Assembly: GCA_903819565.1 (NCBI GenBank)
Contig: CAIJDY010000137.1
Coordinates: 1 to 37,601, forward strand
DNA length: 37,601 nt
Source: Candidatus Omnitrophota bacterium
Lineage (GTDB): Bacteria > Omnitrophota > Omnitrophia > Omnitrophales > Aquincolibacteriaceae
Direction of reading: 5' to 3'
This document shows positions 27,745 through 37,545 of the stretch, piece by piece (position 1 is the stretch's first letter; the number at the start of each line of letters is the position of its first letter). Under the pieces are notes generated by a model. It worked only from the letters and a program-made list of their open reading frames with translations, did no database searches and had not been told where the DNA came from. The translations under genes were made by a program, and so were the position numbers.

Positions 27745-28908
27745 TCAAAGCCCGGTTTTTTTGAAACGGTTAAAAGTCTCGATAAGTTTTTTGATATCCT
27801 CTGCCGTGTGCGCAGCGCTAACGGTAATACGGAGCCGGGCTTTTCCTTTCGGGACCGTGGGATACCGCACGGCGGGTATAAAGATCCCTCCGGATAAAAG
27901 CGCCTCAAACGCGTCCAAGGCTTTCTTTTCATCTCCCAGGATCACCGGCAGGATGGCCGATGCGGCCGACGCCGGGGAAAACCCCGCGGCCTTCAATCCC
28001 TTCTCGACCGTCCGAATATTTTCCCAGAGCTTTTCGCGCAGCGAGGGCTCTTCTTCAATAACGCAAAAAGCTTCCCGGGCGGCTTCGCAAAGCATGGGAG
28101 GAAGCGCCGTCGCGAAAATAAAAGGACGTGCAAAATTAACCAAAGTATCGATTAAAACTTTGTCCGCGGCCACAAAACCGCCGAGCCCGCCGACGGCCTT
28201 GGAAAGCGTCCCCATGATAACATCCACGCCCTCCGCGATCCCTTCAGGCTCGGTGGCCCCGCGACCGCTTTCGCCGACAACGCCCGTGCCGTGCGCGTCG
28301 TCAACGACCAGAAGCGCGCCGTATTTTTCTTTCAGACGAATGAGCTCTCCGAGGTCCGCAAGATCGCCGTCCATGCTGAAAACGGATTCCGTCACGAGGA
28401 TCTTCCGCCGGGCGGTTTTGCTCTTTTTGAGAAGCGCTTCGCATTGCTTGTAATTTTTATGAGGAAACACCCGCAGCGCCGCGCCCGAAAGCCTGGCCCC
28501 GTCCACAAGCGACGCGTGGCACAGTTTGTCCATGATAATGACGTCCCCGGTACCCGCGAAAGCGGTCAGGATCCCAAGGTTGGCGAGAAATCCGGTCGCG
28601 AAAACGACCGCCGCTTCTTTTCTTTTGAATCGCGCGATCTTTTCCTCGAGCTTCCGGTGGGCTTCGGACGTTCCGGAAATAAGCCGCGCCGCCCCAGCGC
28701 CGACGCCGTAGGTTTCAAGCGCTTTGCGGGCCGCATGCACCACGCGGGGATAACGGCTCAGCCCCAGATAATCGTTGCTGCAAAAAAGCAGCAACTCACG
28801 GCCTTCGAACCGCGCGCGGGTGCCTTCGTGATGCTCAAGAACGCGGAGCTTCCGGTAAAGGTTTTTTTCGGAGAGTTGTTTGAGTTCCGTCTGAAAGGAT
28901 TGTCTCAT
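27745..28908 (-). CDS. bioF: 8-amino-7-oxononanoate synthase
   Basis: LLLFCSNDYLGLSRYPRVV, LLVVDDAHGTGVVGESGRGATE, GTLSKAVGGLGGFVA. ATG 28908 overlaps the KAS stop (ATGA). Confidence 0.94.
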   Translation of the reverse strand: MRQSFQTELKQLSEKNLYRKLRVLEHHEGTRARFEGRELLLFCSNDYLGLSRYPRVVHAARKALETYGVGAGAARLISGTSEAHRKLEEKIARFKRKEAAVVFATGFLANLGILTAFAGTGDVIIMDKLCHASLVDGARLSGAALRVFPHKNYKQCEALLKKSKTARRKILVTESVFSMDGDLADLGELIRLKEKYGALLVVDDAHGTGVVGESGRGATEPEGIAEGVDVIMGTLSKAVGGLGGFVAADKVLIDTLVNFARPFIFATALPPMLCEAAREAFCVIEEEPSLREKLWENIRTVEKGLKAAGFSPASAASAILPVILGDEKKALDAFEALLSGGIFIPAVRYPTVPKGKARLRITVSAAHTAEDIKKLIETFNRFKKTGL

Positions 28909-30110
28909 AGTTTCCGGAGCGCGATCGTGGCGACCTGTCCGCCGAAGCCCATCGAGATCTTGATCGCTGTGGCGATCTTGTGCGGGCGCATTTTCAAAGG
29001 AACGTAATCCAGGTCGCATTGCGGGTCCTTTGTTTCCAGACCGGCGGTCGGGGGAATAAAACCTTCCTGCATCCCGAGGAGTGTCGCCATGATCTCGACG
29101 GCGCCCGTCGCCCCGAGCATGTGGCCTGTCATGCCTTTGGTCGAACTCATCGGGATCTTATAAGCCTGATCGCCGAACGCTTCTTTGAGCTCTAGTGTCT
29201 CATAAAGGTCGCCGTGTTTTGTTCCGGTCCCGTGAAGATTGACGTAATCGATCTCCCGCGGGACGATCCCCGTCTTTTTCAGAAGGACTTTCAGCGTGTG
29301 GGATAAGGCATGCTCCTTGGGATCGAATAGAATGGGGTCTTTGCTGTCCTGGCCGTGCGCCGCTTCGAGGATCTCACCGTAGATCCTGACGCCGCGCTTT
29401 TTCGCGCTTTCCAGCGTTTCCAGGAACATGACCCCCGCGCCTTCACCGACCAGGAAGCCGTCCCGGTTCCTGTCGAACGGGCGGAGATCTTTCCGCGCGA
29501 GAGCCTTCATGTTCCGGTAGCCGCCGAGCATCAGCGGCGTGATTGAGGCGTCCGTCGCACCCGCCAGGCAGTATTCCGCCTGGCCTTCCGCGACCATACG
29601 AAAGCCGGCGATCGTCGCAACCGTTCCGGTCGCGCACGCGGCCACGTAGCACTTCGCCGGCCCCTGGATCTTCATGCGCCGTGCGATCCACTGGTCCGCG
29701 AAATTCGGGACCGCACTTGTGTACATCCTTGCTCCGAGGATCGCGCTCGGCGCCCTCTGAAGACGTTCGCTCAAACGGTCGACCGTGCAGACGCCTCCTT
29801 TGCTGGAGCTTACGGAAAGGGAAATACTGAAGGGGTCCGCGGCCTTGATATCGAATTGCGCGTCCGCGACCGCCTGCTCCGCGGCGGCGACCGCGAACTG
29901 GATAAAGGGGTCGAGAAGATGGGTTCCGTATTTTTTCGGGTTAAAATCTTTCAGCCGGAAAAGCGGCGGGAACGAGTGTCCCCCGACCTCCGAAGACTCC
30001 GCCTTCTCTTTGCCGCAGACGCCTTTTCGGAGGCTTTCCAGGAACGCCGCGACCGTATTCCCGATCGGGGAAAGAACGCCCATTCCCGTGACCACAACAC
30101 GCCGGCTCAT
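28905..30110 (-). CDS. FabF-like beta-ketoacyl-ACP synthase embedded in the biotin operon
   Basis: MSRRVVVTGMGVLSPIGN; Cys-His-His triad in VAACATGTVA, NLHGTGTKHGD, STKGMTGHMLGATGA. Confidence 0.9.
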   Translation of the reverse strand: MSRRVVVTGMGVLSPIGNTVAAFLESLRKGVCGKEKAESSEVGGHSFPPLFRLKDFNPKKYGTHLLDPFIQFAVAAAEQAVADAQFDIKAADPFSISLSVSSSKGGVCTVDRLSERLQRAPSAILGARMYTSAVPNFADQWIARRMKIQGPAKCYVAACATGTVATIAGFRMVAEGQAEYCLAGATDASITPLMLGGYRNMKALARKDLRPFDRNRDGFLVGEGAGVMFLETLESAKKRGVRIYGEILEAAHGQDSKDPILFDPKEHALSHTLKVLLKKTGIVPREIDYVNLHGTGTKHGDLYETLELKEAFGDQAYKIPMSSTKGMTGHMLGATGAVEIMATLLGMQEGFIPPTAGLETKDPQCDLDYVPLKMRPHKIATAIKISMGFGGQVATIALRKL

Positions 30111-30191
30111 TGCCTTGAGGTTCCTTTTGGGTGATTTCCGGGCGTTACGCGCCACAATGCCTACCGCCGATCGCCCGGGAATTCATTAGAG

Positions 30192-30210
30192 CCCTGGCAA
30201 AGATCCAGGG
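30192..30210. other. 6-bp hairpin in the SDR-KAS intergenic gap
   Basis: CCCTGG-CAAAGAT-CCAGGG within the about 134-nt gap. Confidence 0.35.
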
Positions 30211-30244
30211 ACTTTTGCGCGTTCGCTCAGGCGGAAATTCTATC

Positions 30245-30973
30245 CTATAACGGGCGGGATTCAAAATGAAAGACTTGGCCCGTCACCTGCCGCATCAGAT
30301 CAGAGGAAAGATAGACCATGAAGTCCGCGACCTCTTCGGGGTCCGAAAAGGTTTTGAGAGGGCTGTCCTGGATATTTTTTTTAAGGACATTTTCCGGCAA
30401 TTTCGCGGTCATGGCGGCTTTCATGAAGCCCGGGTTGATAGCGTTGACAAGGACTTTCTTGCGCCCCAACTCTTTCGCGAGCGATTTTGTCATGGCGATC
30501 AGCCCGCCTTTGGACGCAGCGTAATTTGCGGCGCCGTAAAGGCCGCTCAGGCCCGCGCGGCTTACCAGCATAAAAACCTTGCTGGGTTGCTTCTTGAACA
30601 GAAGCGGCAAAAGCCGCTTGGTCATATAGAAGGGAGCCTTCAGGTTGACACCCACCACGCGGTCCCAATCCTCTTCGGGCATTTTTTCGATGAGCGAGTC
30701 GGCAGTCGCCGCGGCGTTGTGGATCAGCACGTCTAGCTGTTCAGCCTCCTTTTGAAAAGAAACCGCAAAAGCCTCCATGGCCGGGACGCTGGTCAGGTCC
30801 AGCACATAGCCGCGCGCGCCGGATTTTCCCAGTATCTGGGCGATCTCCCCGGACCGGAAATAGGTGAAGAAAACGCGGGCGCCATGGCAAAGGGCCTTGC
30901 GCACAAAGGCCTGTCCCAGTTGGCTGGTGCCGCCGGTGATGAGGATGGTCTTTTCTTTAAGCAGCGGTTCCAA
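30245..30973 (-). CDS. FabG-like short-chain dehydrogenase/reductase in the biotin operon
   Basis: ILITGGTSQLGQAFVRKAL, HNAAATADSLIEKM, MLVSRAGLSGLYGAANYAASKGGLIAMTKSLAKEL. Confidence 0.9.
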   Translation of the reverse strand: MEPLLKEKTILITGGTSQLGQAFVRKALCHGARVFFTYFRSGEIAQILGKSGARGYVLDLTSVPAMEAFAVSFQKEAEQLDVLIHNAAATADSLIEKMPEEDWDRVVGVNLKAPFYMTKRLLPLLFKKQPSKVFMLVSRAGLSGLYGAANYAASKGGLIAMTKSLAKELGRKKVLVNAINPGFMKAAMTAKLPENVLKKNIQDSPLKTFSDPEEVADFMVYLSSDLMRQVTGQVFHFESRPL

Positions 30974-30976
30974 AGG

Positions 30977-32008
30977 TCAGGAGGGGGTTCGTATCGCAGT
31001 GCGTTCCATGCAACAGGTTTTTTCCACGTTATGAGCGGCAAAGCCCGCGTGTTCGAGCATGGCGCGGTCTTCCGCCAGGGGACTTCCGCCGGTCGTGAGG
31101 TACCCGCCGACCACAAGACCGTTGGCGCCGCCGCGCAGGGATTTCTCCTGGAAATAGACCCCGAGATTTAGTTCCCGGCCGCCCGCGAGCTTGATGTTGG
31201 CTTGTGGATGGATAAAACGGAAGATCGCGACGGTTTTCACGATCTCAAAAGGGTCGATGGGCGCCTGGTCCTGAAGCGGCGTGCCCGGCCGCGGGTTCAG
31301 AATGTTGATCGGAAGGCAGTGGAGCGCATAATCCTTCAGTTCGAAAGCGAATTTGACCCGGTCTTCTCGCGTCTCCCCCATCCCGAAAATGCCGCCGGAG
31401 CAGATCTCCACGCCGTTCTCTTTCAGAAAATTCAGTGTTTCCTTCCGCTCATCGTAAGAATGCGTCGTCACGATCCGCGGATAGAACTCCCGCGAGCACT
31501 GCAGGTTATGGTTAAAGCGGCGCATCCCGGCTTCCTTGAGTTTGCGGATCTGTTCCGCGGTCAAATTCCCCAGCGATCCGTCCAAGCGAAGGTTTGTTGC
31601 GGCGCTCAGCCGCCGGAAGGTTTCAAGGATCTGTTCAAACTCCGCGTCGTTCAGGGTTTCGCCGCTCGTAACAACACAAAAGCTCTGGATGTGATCCGCC
31701 TCGCACTGTTTGGCCGCCCGCAACACTTCCCCAGGGCTCAGGAGCGGATATCTTTTGACTCCGGTGTTGAAGCGGGAAGACTGCGAGCAAAAACCGCAAT
31801 CTTCGGAACACAGATAGCTTTTCGCGTTGATCAGGGAACAAAGGTCGGGCTGGGAAGGACGGAAGCGTTTGGTTATTTCATGAGCGGCATTTAAAAGGAG
31901 GTCTCCCGTCGCAGCGTCTTCAATAGCGACAAGCCGGGTCGCTTCGCCGAAAGAGATCGTCCCGCCCGCAAGGGCCCTTTCCTGAAGCTCACGGATGAAC
32001 GCTTTCAT
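30977..32008 (-). CDS. bioB: Biotin synthase (radical SAM)
   Basis: SYLCSEDCGFCSQSSRF, CVVTSGETLND, FNHNLQCSREFYPRIVTTHSYDER, NIKLAGGRELNLG. Start ATG 32008. Confidence 0.96.
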   Translation of the reverse strand: MKAFIRELQERALAGGTISFGEATRLVAIEDAATGDLLLNAAHEITKRFRPSQPDLCSLINAKSYLCSEDCGFCSQSSRFNTGVKRYPLLSPGEVLRAAKQCEADHIQSFCVVTSGETLNDAEFEQILETFRRLSAATNLRLDGSLGNLTAEQIRKLKEAGMRRFNHNLQCSREFYPRIVTTHSYDERKETLNFLKENGVEICSGGIFGMGETREDRVKFAFELKDYALHCLPINILNPRPGTPLQDQAPIDPFEIVKTVAIFRFIHPQANIKLAGGRELNLGVYFQEKSLRGGANGLVVGGYLTTGGSPLAEDRAMLEHAGFAAHNVEKTCCMERTAIRTPS

Positions 32009-32034
32009 GTGCGGTGCTGCGCCGGAATCAAAAC

Positions 32035-33252
32035 CTAGGCCTGCGCGAAGATCTCGCGCGCGACGATGCCGACCACGCCCAAGGCAACGGCGTTCTCGCC
32101 GAAAGCGGACGGAATAATCTTTACTTGCGAGGAGGCTTCTTCCGCCGCCCATTCCTTCACCGTGCTCTTGATCGCGTCAAGAAGCGTTGCGCCGCAATCC
32201 TCGATGCCGCCGCCGATCACCACCACTTCGGGATTAAAGAGGTTCACGATGAACGCGATCTTTTTCCCGAGGTCCTGGCCGGCCTGCTCGACCACCTTCA
32301 GCGTCACCGGATCTTTTTCGCGGACGGCGCGGACAATATCCTTGAACGTCAGCTTGGAAAGATCCCCGCCGACGTACTCTTTTAGCGCGGAGGGCTCCCC
32401 TTTTTCGATCCGCTCCCGCGCGTGACGCAGCATGCCGATGTCCATCTCCCACCGGCCGAGCTGTGTCGCCATTCTCATAAAGGTCTCTTTATTCGAGTGC
32501 GGGCTGGTAATGCCGAGCTCGCCCGCGGCGCCGTTCGCTCCACGATAGATCTCTTCGTTCACGAGGATACCGCACCCGACCCCGGAGAACATGTACACCA
32601 TGTGGCGCACATCCCGGTCCAGTCCGAGCCATTTCTCCCCGAGCACGGCAGCGTTCGCGTCATTTTCGACGATCGTCGGGATATTCAGCCGTTTTTCAAA
32701 CGTATCCTTGATTGAGGAGCAAACCGAAACGTCCTTGTCCCCGAGGCTTTGCGGCCAGCGAATGGTCCGGCCGCGCTCATCAATGATGCCCGGCACGCCG
32801 ACGCCGACGCCGATAATCTTGCTTTTATCGATCTCGGCCTTTTCGATGATCTCTGCCGCAAGATCCACCATGAGGTGAATGACTTTTTCGGAATTTTCGG
32901 GAAGTCTTTCCCTTTTCACTTCCGTGATCACGTTGATCTCGAGGTCCACCAGCACGCCAACCATGCTCATCATGTTCAAGCCCACGCCGACGATGTAACC
33001 GGCTTTCGGGTTCAATTCCACGAGCACGGGCTTGCGGCCGCCGGTCGATTCGTCCAGCTCGCCCTCGATCACGAGTCCTTTCTTGATGTAGTGGCTGACG
33101 TAGTTGGAGACCGTCACGATGTTAAGCTCGGTGAGCTTGGAAATGTCCGTCCTCGAGATCGGTCCGTTTTTGCGGACAACTTCGAGAATGGAAAGATTTT
33201 TTCTTTCCTTGTCCGTTAAAATGCGGTCCTTGAGCATTTGTTTGATCACCAT
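32035..33252 (-). CDS. ROK-family protein with N-terminal winged HTH
   Basis: wHTH ILEVVRKNGPISRTDISKLTELNIVTVSNYVSHYIKKGLVIE; STGGRKPVLVELNP; GVGVGVPGIID; VENDANAAVLGEKWLG; NLFNPEVVVIGGGI. Confidence 0.9.
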   Translation of the reverse strand: MVIKQMLKDRILTDKERKNLSILEVVRKNGPISRTDISKLTELNIVTVSNYVSHYIKKGLVIEGELDESTGGRKPVLVELNPKAGYIVGVGLNMMSMVGVLVDLEINVITEVKRERLPENSEKVIHLMVDLAAEIIEKAEIDKSKIIGVGVGVPGIIDERGRTIRWPQSLGDKDVSVCSSIKDTFEKRLNIPTIVENDANAAVLGEKWLGLDRDVRHMVYMFSGVGCGILVNEEIYRGANGAAGELGITSPHSNKETFMRMATQLGRWEMDIGMLRHARERIEKGEPSALKEYVGGDLSKLTFKDIVRAVREKDPVTLKVVEQAGQDLGKKIAFIVNLFNPEVVVIGGGIEDCGATLLDAIKSTVKEWAAEEASSQVKIIPSAFGENAVALGVVGIVAREIFAQA

Positions 33253-33416
33253 ACGAGCAGTTCTCCTTTCAAAAGTCTTTTTCTATAAAGTGTTTGTCTA
33301 GCGCTATATAAGTGCAACTTTGTGCGCTCATTTTAACTCTTCAATATGCTTTTTCAAAGCATTAGTTTTGCGACATTCTCGGGCGAAGACCGGGGATGGC
33401 TTCTATGAAGAAATTC

Positions 33417-35522
33417 TTATTCCTTGAAGAAATCCTCTTCCCGAAGCAGGTCCACCGCCTTTTTCGCGATGGGATCTCTGTGAAAAAGATCCTGGATGAT
33501 CCCCTTTTTCAAATAGTTCGTTATCGCCACAAAGATCATCCCTTGGTCCAGGGCCAGATACTGGCTGTTTACTTTATTGCCAGGGAAAGTAATGGTGTCG
33601 TAAAAACCATATTCCCCGTAAGTTTTGAATGTCAGCCACTTCCGGATATTTTCAACGGCGTCTTTCGGCAGTGTTTCAAGAGCCAAAAATCCGGGGTAGG
33701 GCGTGATCACGCCTTTGTCCGCATAACCTTTCACGCCCAGTTTTTTACAACCGTATTCGCCGTACGCCCATTGTCTCCCGCTGGCAACCGCCGCCGGCGA
33801 AATCCCCCACAAAGGATACTTTTTCTCCTTCAATGCGTAGTCCCTGTGCAGTTCTGTCGCGATCTTGTCATTGGGACCCAAAGCCTTTTTGCTGTAATTT
33901 TTCTCATCGATCACCAGCGTCGGCATCAGAAATTCAAAGAGGGACCCCCCCCAACTCGGAACGAATTTCTTTCCGCCTCCCTGGTAATAACCCTGAAAAT
34001 AATTCACGCGGTCACGATCCACCCACTTCCCCTGGGGTTTCTGACTTTGCCATTCCCAGGCTTCCGGAGCGGTGCGGTAAAGGTACCACCAATGCTCCCG
34101 CGGCAGGTCCCCCTTCCCGATGGCGAAGAAGCTCATAGCGCGGGCTTCGGTCGCGAGCATTCCGTAGTGGTAGGGCGTTGCGGCCTGGCGCGCCACGTCA
34201 TAGCCGATCACCAGGTGGTTATTTTCCGGATCCAAAAATTCCTGAAAATGCATTTCGTCGATAATGGCCGTGGCGGCTTGCGCGATCTCCCCGGGAAAGG
34301 CCTGGCGAACCACCACCAGCGAGATCGCAAGCCAGGCGTTGTCGATGCTGGAGACGAACTCCCGTGAGACATTAAGCCGGACGGTTTCATAGAAATTGTA
34401 GAAGAAGCCTTTCCATTTTTTAAGGCCTTGTACCGTCCGCAGGATCGCCTGGACGCGCTCGGCCCCTTCTTTTTTCGTAATGATCTCGAGCTCCGTAGCC
34501 CCCACGATCACCAGAAGGTCCATGGCGATGTTCGTGGGGGAGGTGTACATCGCGGCCATCGGAAAATCTCCGGTCTTTAAGTGGTCCGACACAAGGTGGT
34601 TCTCGCGGCTGGCGCCATTTTCGAAGTACCGGAAAGTGTCCTTGGCGATCTCGAGGAGAAGTTTTTTATCGTCTTTGAGCTTCAAAAGTTCCTGCCGCCG
34701 CGCTTCGTCAAAAACGGACTTGGGAAACCCTTTAAGGTTATCGATCGTGCTCTCGAAACCAACCTCGGAATTTCCAAAAAAGGCGATCTCATCGATGCTG
34801 ACCTTCCCGCGGGTCCGGCTTTTTTGCGCAGCCACGCCCACAGTGATCCTTCCCAGCTGGTTAAGATCGATCCCGGAAAAAACGGTCAGCGGCAAGACCG
34901 CCTCATTCCACTGCTTGGTTTCCATACAAGCATCCGTGATATCGCGGATCACGGTTTTTCCCGCCCAGTCCGTCAACGAAACGCTGATCCTGCCCTCAAA
35001 GGGATTTTCCGGCGACGCTTCGACTTTGCATTTCAGCGCCAAAAAATACGCCTGGCTCATGTCCAGCCTCTCGAGCGAGCTTGAAACAGCGAGACGTTCC
35101 CCGCGGCTGAGGTCCATCTTGATATCCAACGAGCCCCCCGGATAAACGTCCCTGGCGTCCTGTTTGCTGCGCTCGATCCGGACCTTTTTTCCTTTCAAAT
35201 CGCCGACGGTCCAGGTCCCGCCTAGCCGGTTCTTGAGATCGCCCGAGGCGAAATCATCGACAACCTTGAACCGCGTGGAATTCATAAGAGGTTTACTGGG
35301 AGGCACCGAGCTGTAAACGTGCATGCTGTCCAGCTTTTCGTCCTCGGGCACAGGGCCGAGCTGCTGGACATAGATTTCTTTGGCGGGGGTCGGTTCCGCG
35401 GGCTTGGAGGTGTTTGCGTCCGCGGGATGTCCCGAAAAAAGAAGCACGGCCAGCGCTAAAAACAAAAAAGCGTTCCGCAATGCCTTCTGGCGTCCTGCGG
35501 AACGCTTTCTCGTCTGCGTCAT
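33417..35522 (-). CDS. Secreted glycoamylase-like protein (PF10091/GH144-type region, NdvB-like) with N-terminal carbohydrate-binding-like domain
   Basis: Signal peptide; YTSPTNIAMDLLVIVGA; FFYNFYETVRLNVSREFVSSIDNAWLAISL; WGGSLFEFLMP; WGISPAA; YGEYGFYDTI; QYLALDQGMIFVAITNYLKKG. Confidence 0.75.
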   Translation of the reverse strand: MTQTRKRSAGRQKALRNAFLFLALAVLLFSGHPADANTSKPAEPTPAKEIYVQQLGPVPEDEKLDSMHVYSSVPPSKPLMNSTRFKVVDDFASGDLKNRLGGTWTVGDLKGKKVRIERSKQDARDVYPGGSLDIKMDLSRGERLAVSSSLERLDMSQAYFLALKCKVEASPENPFEGRISVSLTDWAGKTVIRDITDACMETKQWNEAVLPLTVFSGIDLNQLGRITVGVAAQKSRTRGKVSIDEIAFFGNSEVGFESTIDNLKGFPKSVFDEARRQELLKLKDDKKLLLEIAKDTFRYFENGASRENHLVSDHLKTGDFPMAAMYTSPTNIAMDLLVIVGATELEIITKKEGAERVQAILRTVQGLKKWKGFFYNFYETVRLNVSREFVSSIDNAWLAISLVVVRQAFPGEIAQAATAIIDEMHFQEFLDPENNHLVIGYDVARQAATPYHYGMLATEARAMSFFAIGKGDLPREHWWYLYRTAPEAWEWQSQKPQGKWVDRDRVNYFQGYYQGGGKKFVPSWGGSLFEFLMPTLVIDEKNYSKKALGPNDKIATELHRDYALKEKKYPLWGISPAAVASGRQWAYGEYGCKKLGVKGYADKGVITPYPGFLALETLPKDAVENIRKWLTFKTYGEYGFYDTITFPGNKVNSQYLALDQGMIFVAITNYLKKGIIQDLFHRDPIAKKAVDLLREEDFFKE

Positions 35523-35532
35523 GGCCGGCCGT

Positions 35533-37545
35533 CTAACCGAGCGTGGCTTCGACGCGGTGGGTTTTGCCGTCGCGAAAATCCGGGACGAGATTGGTTTTTT
35601 GTTTTTTTCCGTCTACCAGCAGTTCCTTGACCCCCTGGCCGGTCTGGTCCGGATTTTTCACTTCGATCAGGTACGAGGTTCCGCGGAAAAGGCGTTTCAT
35701 TTTAAAGCCGGGCCATTTTTTCGGGATCACCGGGTCGATCCAAAGACCCTCGGCCGAAGGACGAACGCCCAGGACCCAGTTCATCGCCACAACGGCATAC
35801 CACGCCGCGGAACCCGTGTACCAGGTCCATCCGCCGCGTCCATTGTTCGGTGAATCCGGTCCGTCGACGTTCCCCGGCGTCACGTAAGGTTCGCAATAAT
35901 AAATATCGGGCTCGAGACCGCGCAGCGCCGGATTGAAGCTTTTGTAGACCTGATAGGCCAGATCCCCGTTGCGCATCATGGCTTCCGCCTGGACTGCCCA
36001 GGTCCCGGCGTGCGAGTAGAGTCCTCCGTTTTCACGGACCGACGGCGCGTAGCGGGTGATGTAACCGATCGTCGCGTCTGTTTTATTGTATCCCGGCGTG
36101 AGGAGAAGCGGGCCGTATTTTTTGTAGAGCCACTTCGCGGCCGCGTCCATGGCGATCTTCGCACGTTTTTCGTCCGCGACGCCCGTAATCACCGCCCACG
36201 TCTGGAAGTTCAGGAAGATCTTTCCGGTATCGCATTTCTTGCTGCCGAGCGGCCGCCCGTCATCGCGGGTCGCCCCAAGGTACCATTCCCCGTCCCAGCC
36301 GTGCCGGTTGAGCGCGTCCTTCAGGGACTGGGCGCGGTTAAGATATTCCGCGGCCTTCGTTTTGTCGCCGCGTTTTTCCATGATCGGGGCGATCCGGTTC
36401 AGGATCCCGTAGAGAAAATGTCCCAGCCAGATCGATTCTCCCTTCCATTTAATGCCGACATGGCTCAGCCCGTCGTTCCAGTCGCATTCCCCGATGAGCG
36501 GCAGGCCGCGCGGAGAAAAACGGGTAAAGACCTTGTCGATCGCGCGAAGCATGTGATCGTAAAGCGTTCCGGACGTGACCTCTTTCGTTTTCGGGTCCGG
36601 CAGGAACTTCGCGTCGGTATCGAGGATCGATTCGTCGGCGGTTTCATCCAGGTAATTCAGCGTGATGAAATCGAGCCACAAAAGATCGTCCGAACAATGC
36701 GTGATGGCGCCCATGTTCGTTCCGTGGTGCCACCAGTGATAAACGGTCCCGTCCGGGAACTGCTGTTCGGCGTGCATGAGGATCTGTTTTTTCGCGAGTT
36801 CCGGCCGCGTCGCGAAAAAGATCTGACAATCCTGCAGCTGGTCGCGGAATCCGTAACCGCCGCTGGATTGATAATAAGCGCATTTGGCCCAAAGCCTCCC
36901 GGAGATCGCCTGGTACTTCATCCAGGTGTTCGTCATGAAGTTCATCGACTCGTCCGGCGTCTCGATCTCGCTCGCGTGCACGAAAGAATCCCACAGCGCT
37001 TTAACCCGGTTGAGCTCCACGTCCGCGGCCCTGGGATTCGAATATTTTCCAATGATCCTGTCGCTTTCTTCCGTGTTGCGCGTCGAACCGAGCATGAAGA
37101 TCACGGTCTTGCTTTCTTTCGGCCCGAAGTCCACGTCCACCTGAAGGCTGGCGGAGGCGTCGCCCCACTTCCCCTCGGAATTGCGGCAGCTGCCTTCCAC
37201 GACCGCCGCCGGCGCGTGCGTTTCTCCGTAGCGTCCCAAAAAGGACTCTTTGTCCCCGTCATAGGCCACGGGCTTCGGGCTCGAGGCGTGAAATCCCTGC
37301 AGCGGCCGCTCCGTCATGCCGGTGGAGATAAATCCGGGGACGAGCGGTGCCCGCTTGAGCCCGTGCAGGCAGCCGTTCTTGCGGTCAAAGTGTGTTTCGA
37401 TAAAAGTTTTATGGAATTCGCGATGCGTGTCCAACCAGTTCCCGAGGCACCAGTCGAAATACGAAAAGAGACTGATGCGGCGCTTCTTTTGGGTTTCGTT
37501 CGTCAGAACCACTTTCCAGATCTCGACCGGATCTTCCACGTCCAC
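35533..37545 (-). CDS. GH94-family glycoside phosphorylase-like protein (C-terminal part; frame interrupted by TAA at 37558-37560)
   Basis: DPVEIWKVVLTNETQKKRRISLFSYFDW; YYQSSGGYGFRDQLQDCQIFF; HWWHHGTNMGAITHCSDDLLWL; IGECDWNDGLSHVG; PSAEGLWIDPVIPKKWPGFKMKRLFRGTSYLIEV. GTG at 37545 is only the first possible start after the stop. Confidence 0.85.
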   Translation of the reverse strand: MDVEDPVEIWKVVLTNETQKKRRISLFSYFDWCLGNWLDTHREFHKTFIETHFDRKNGCLHGLKRAPLVPGFISTGMTERPLQGFHASSPKPVAYDGDKESFLGRYGETHAPAAVVEGSCRNSEGKWGDASASLQVDVDFGPKESKTVIFMLGSTRNTEESDRIIGKYSNPRAADVELNRVKALWDSFVHASEIETPDESMNFMTNTWMKYQAISGRLWAKCAYYQSSGGYGFRDQLQDCQIFFATRPELAKKQILMHAEQQFPDGTVYHWWHHGTNMGAITHCSDDLLWLDFITLNYLDETADESILDTDAKFLPDPKTKEVTSGTLYDHMLRAIDKVFTRFSPRGLPLIGECDWNDGLSHVGIKWKGESIWLGHFLYGILNRIAPIMEKRGDKTKAAEYLNRAQSLKDALNRHGWDGEWYLGATRDDGRPLGSKKCDTGKIFLNFQTWAVITGVADEKRAKIAMDAAAKWLYKKYGPLLLTPGYNKTDATIGYITRYAPSVRENGGLYSHAGTWAVQAEAMMRNGDLAYQVYKSFNPALRGLEPDIYYCEPYVTPGNVDGPDSPNNGRGGWTWYTGSAAWYAVVAMNWVLGVRPSAEGLWIDPVIPKKWPGFKMKRLFRGTSYLIEVKNPDQTGQGVKELLVDGKKQKTNLVPDFRDGKTHRVEATLG

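Noticed and set aside
30111-30244. Possible small ACP gene in the SDR-KAS gap
   Set aside because: Too short (about 134 nt) and no DSL motif; only a small hairpin found.
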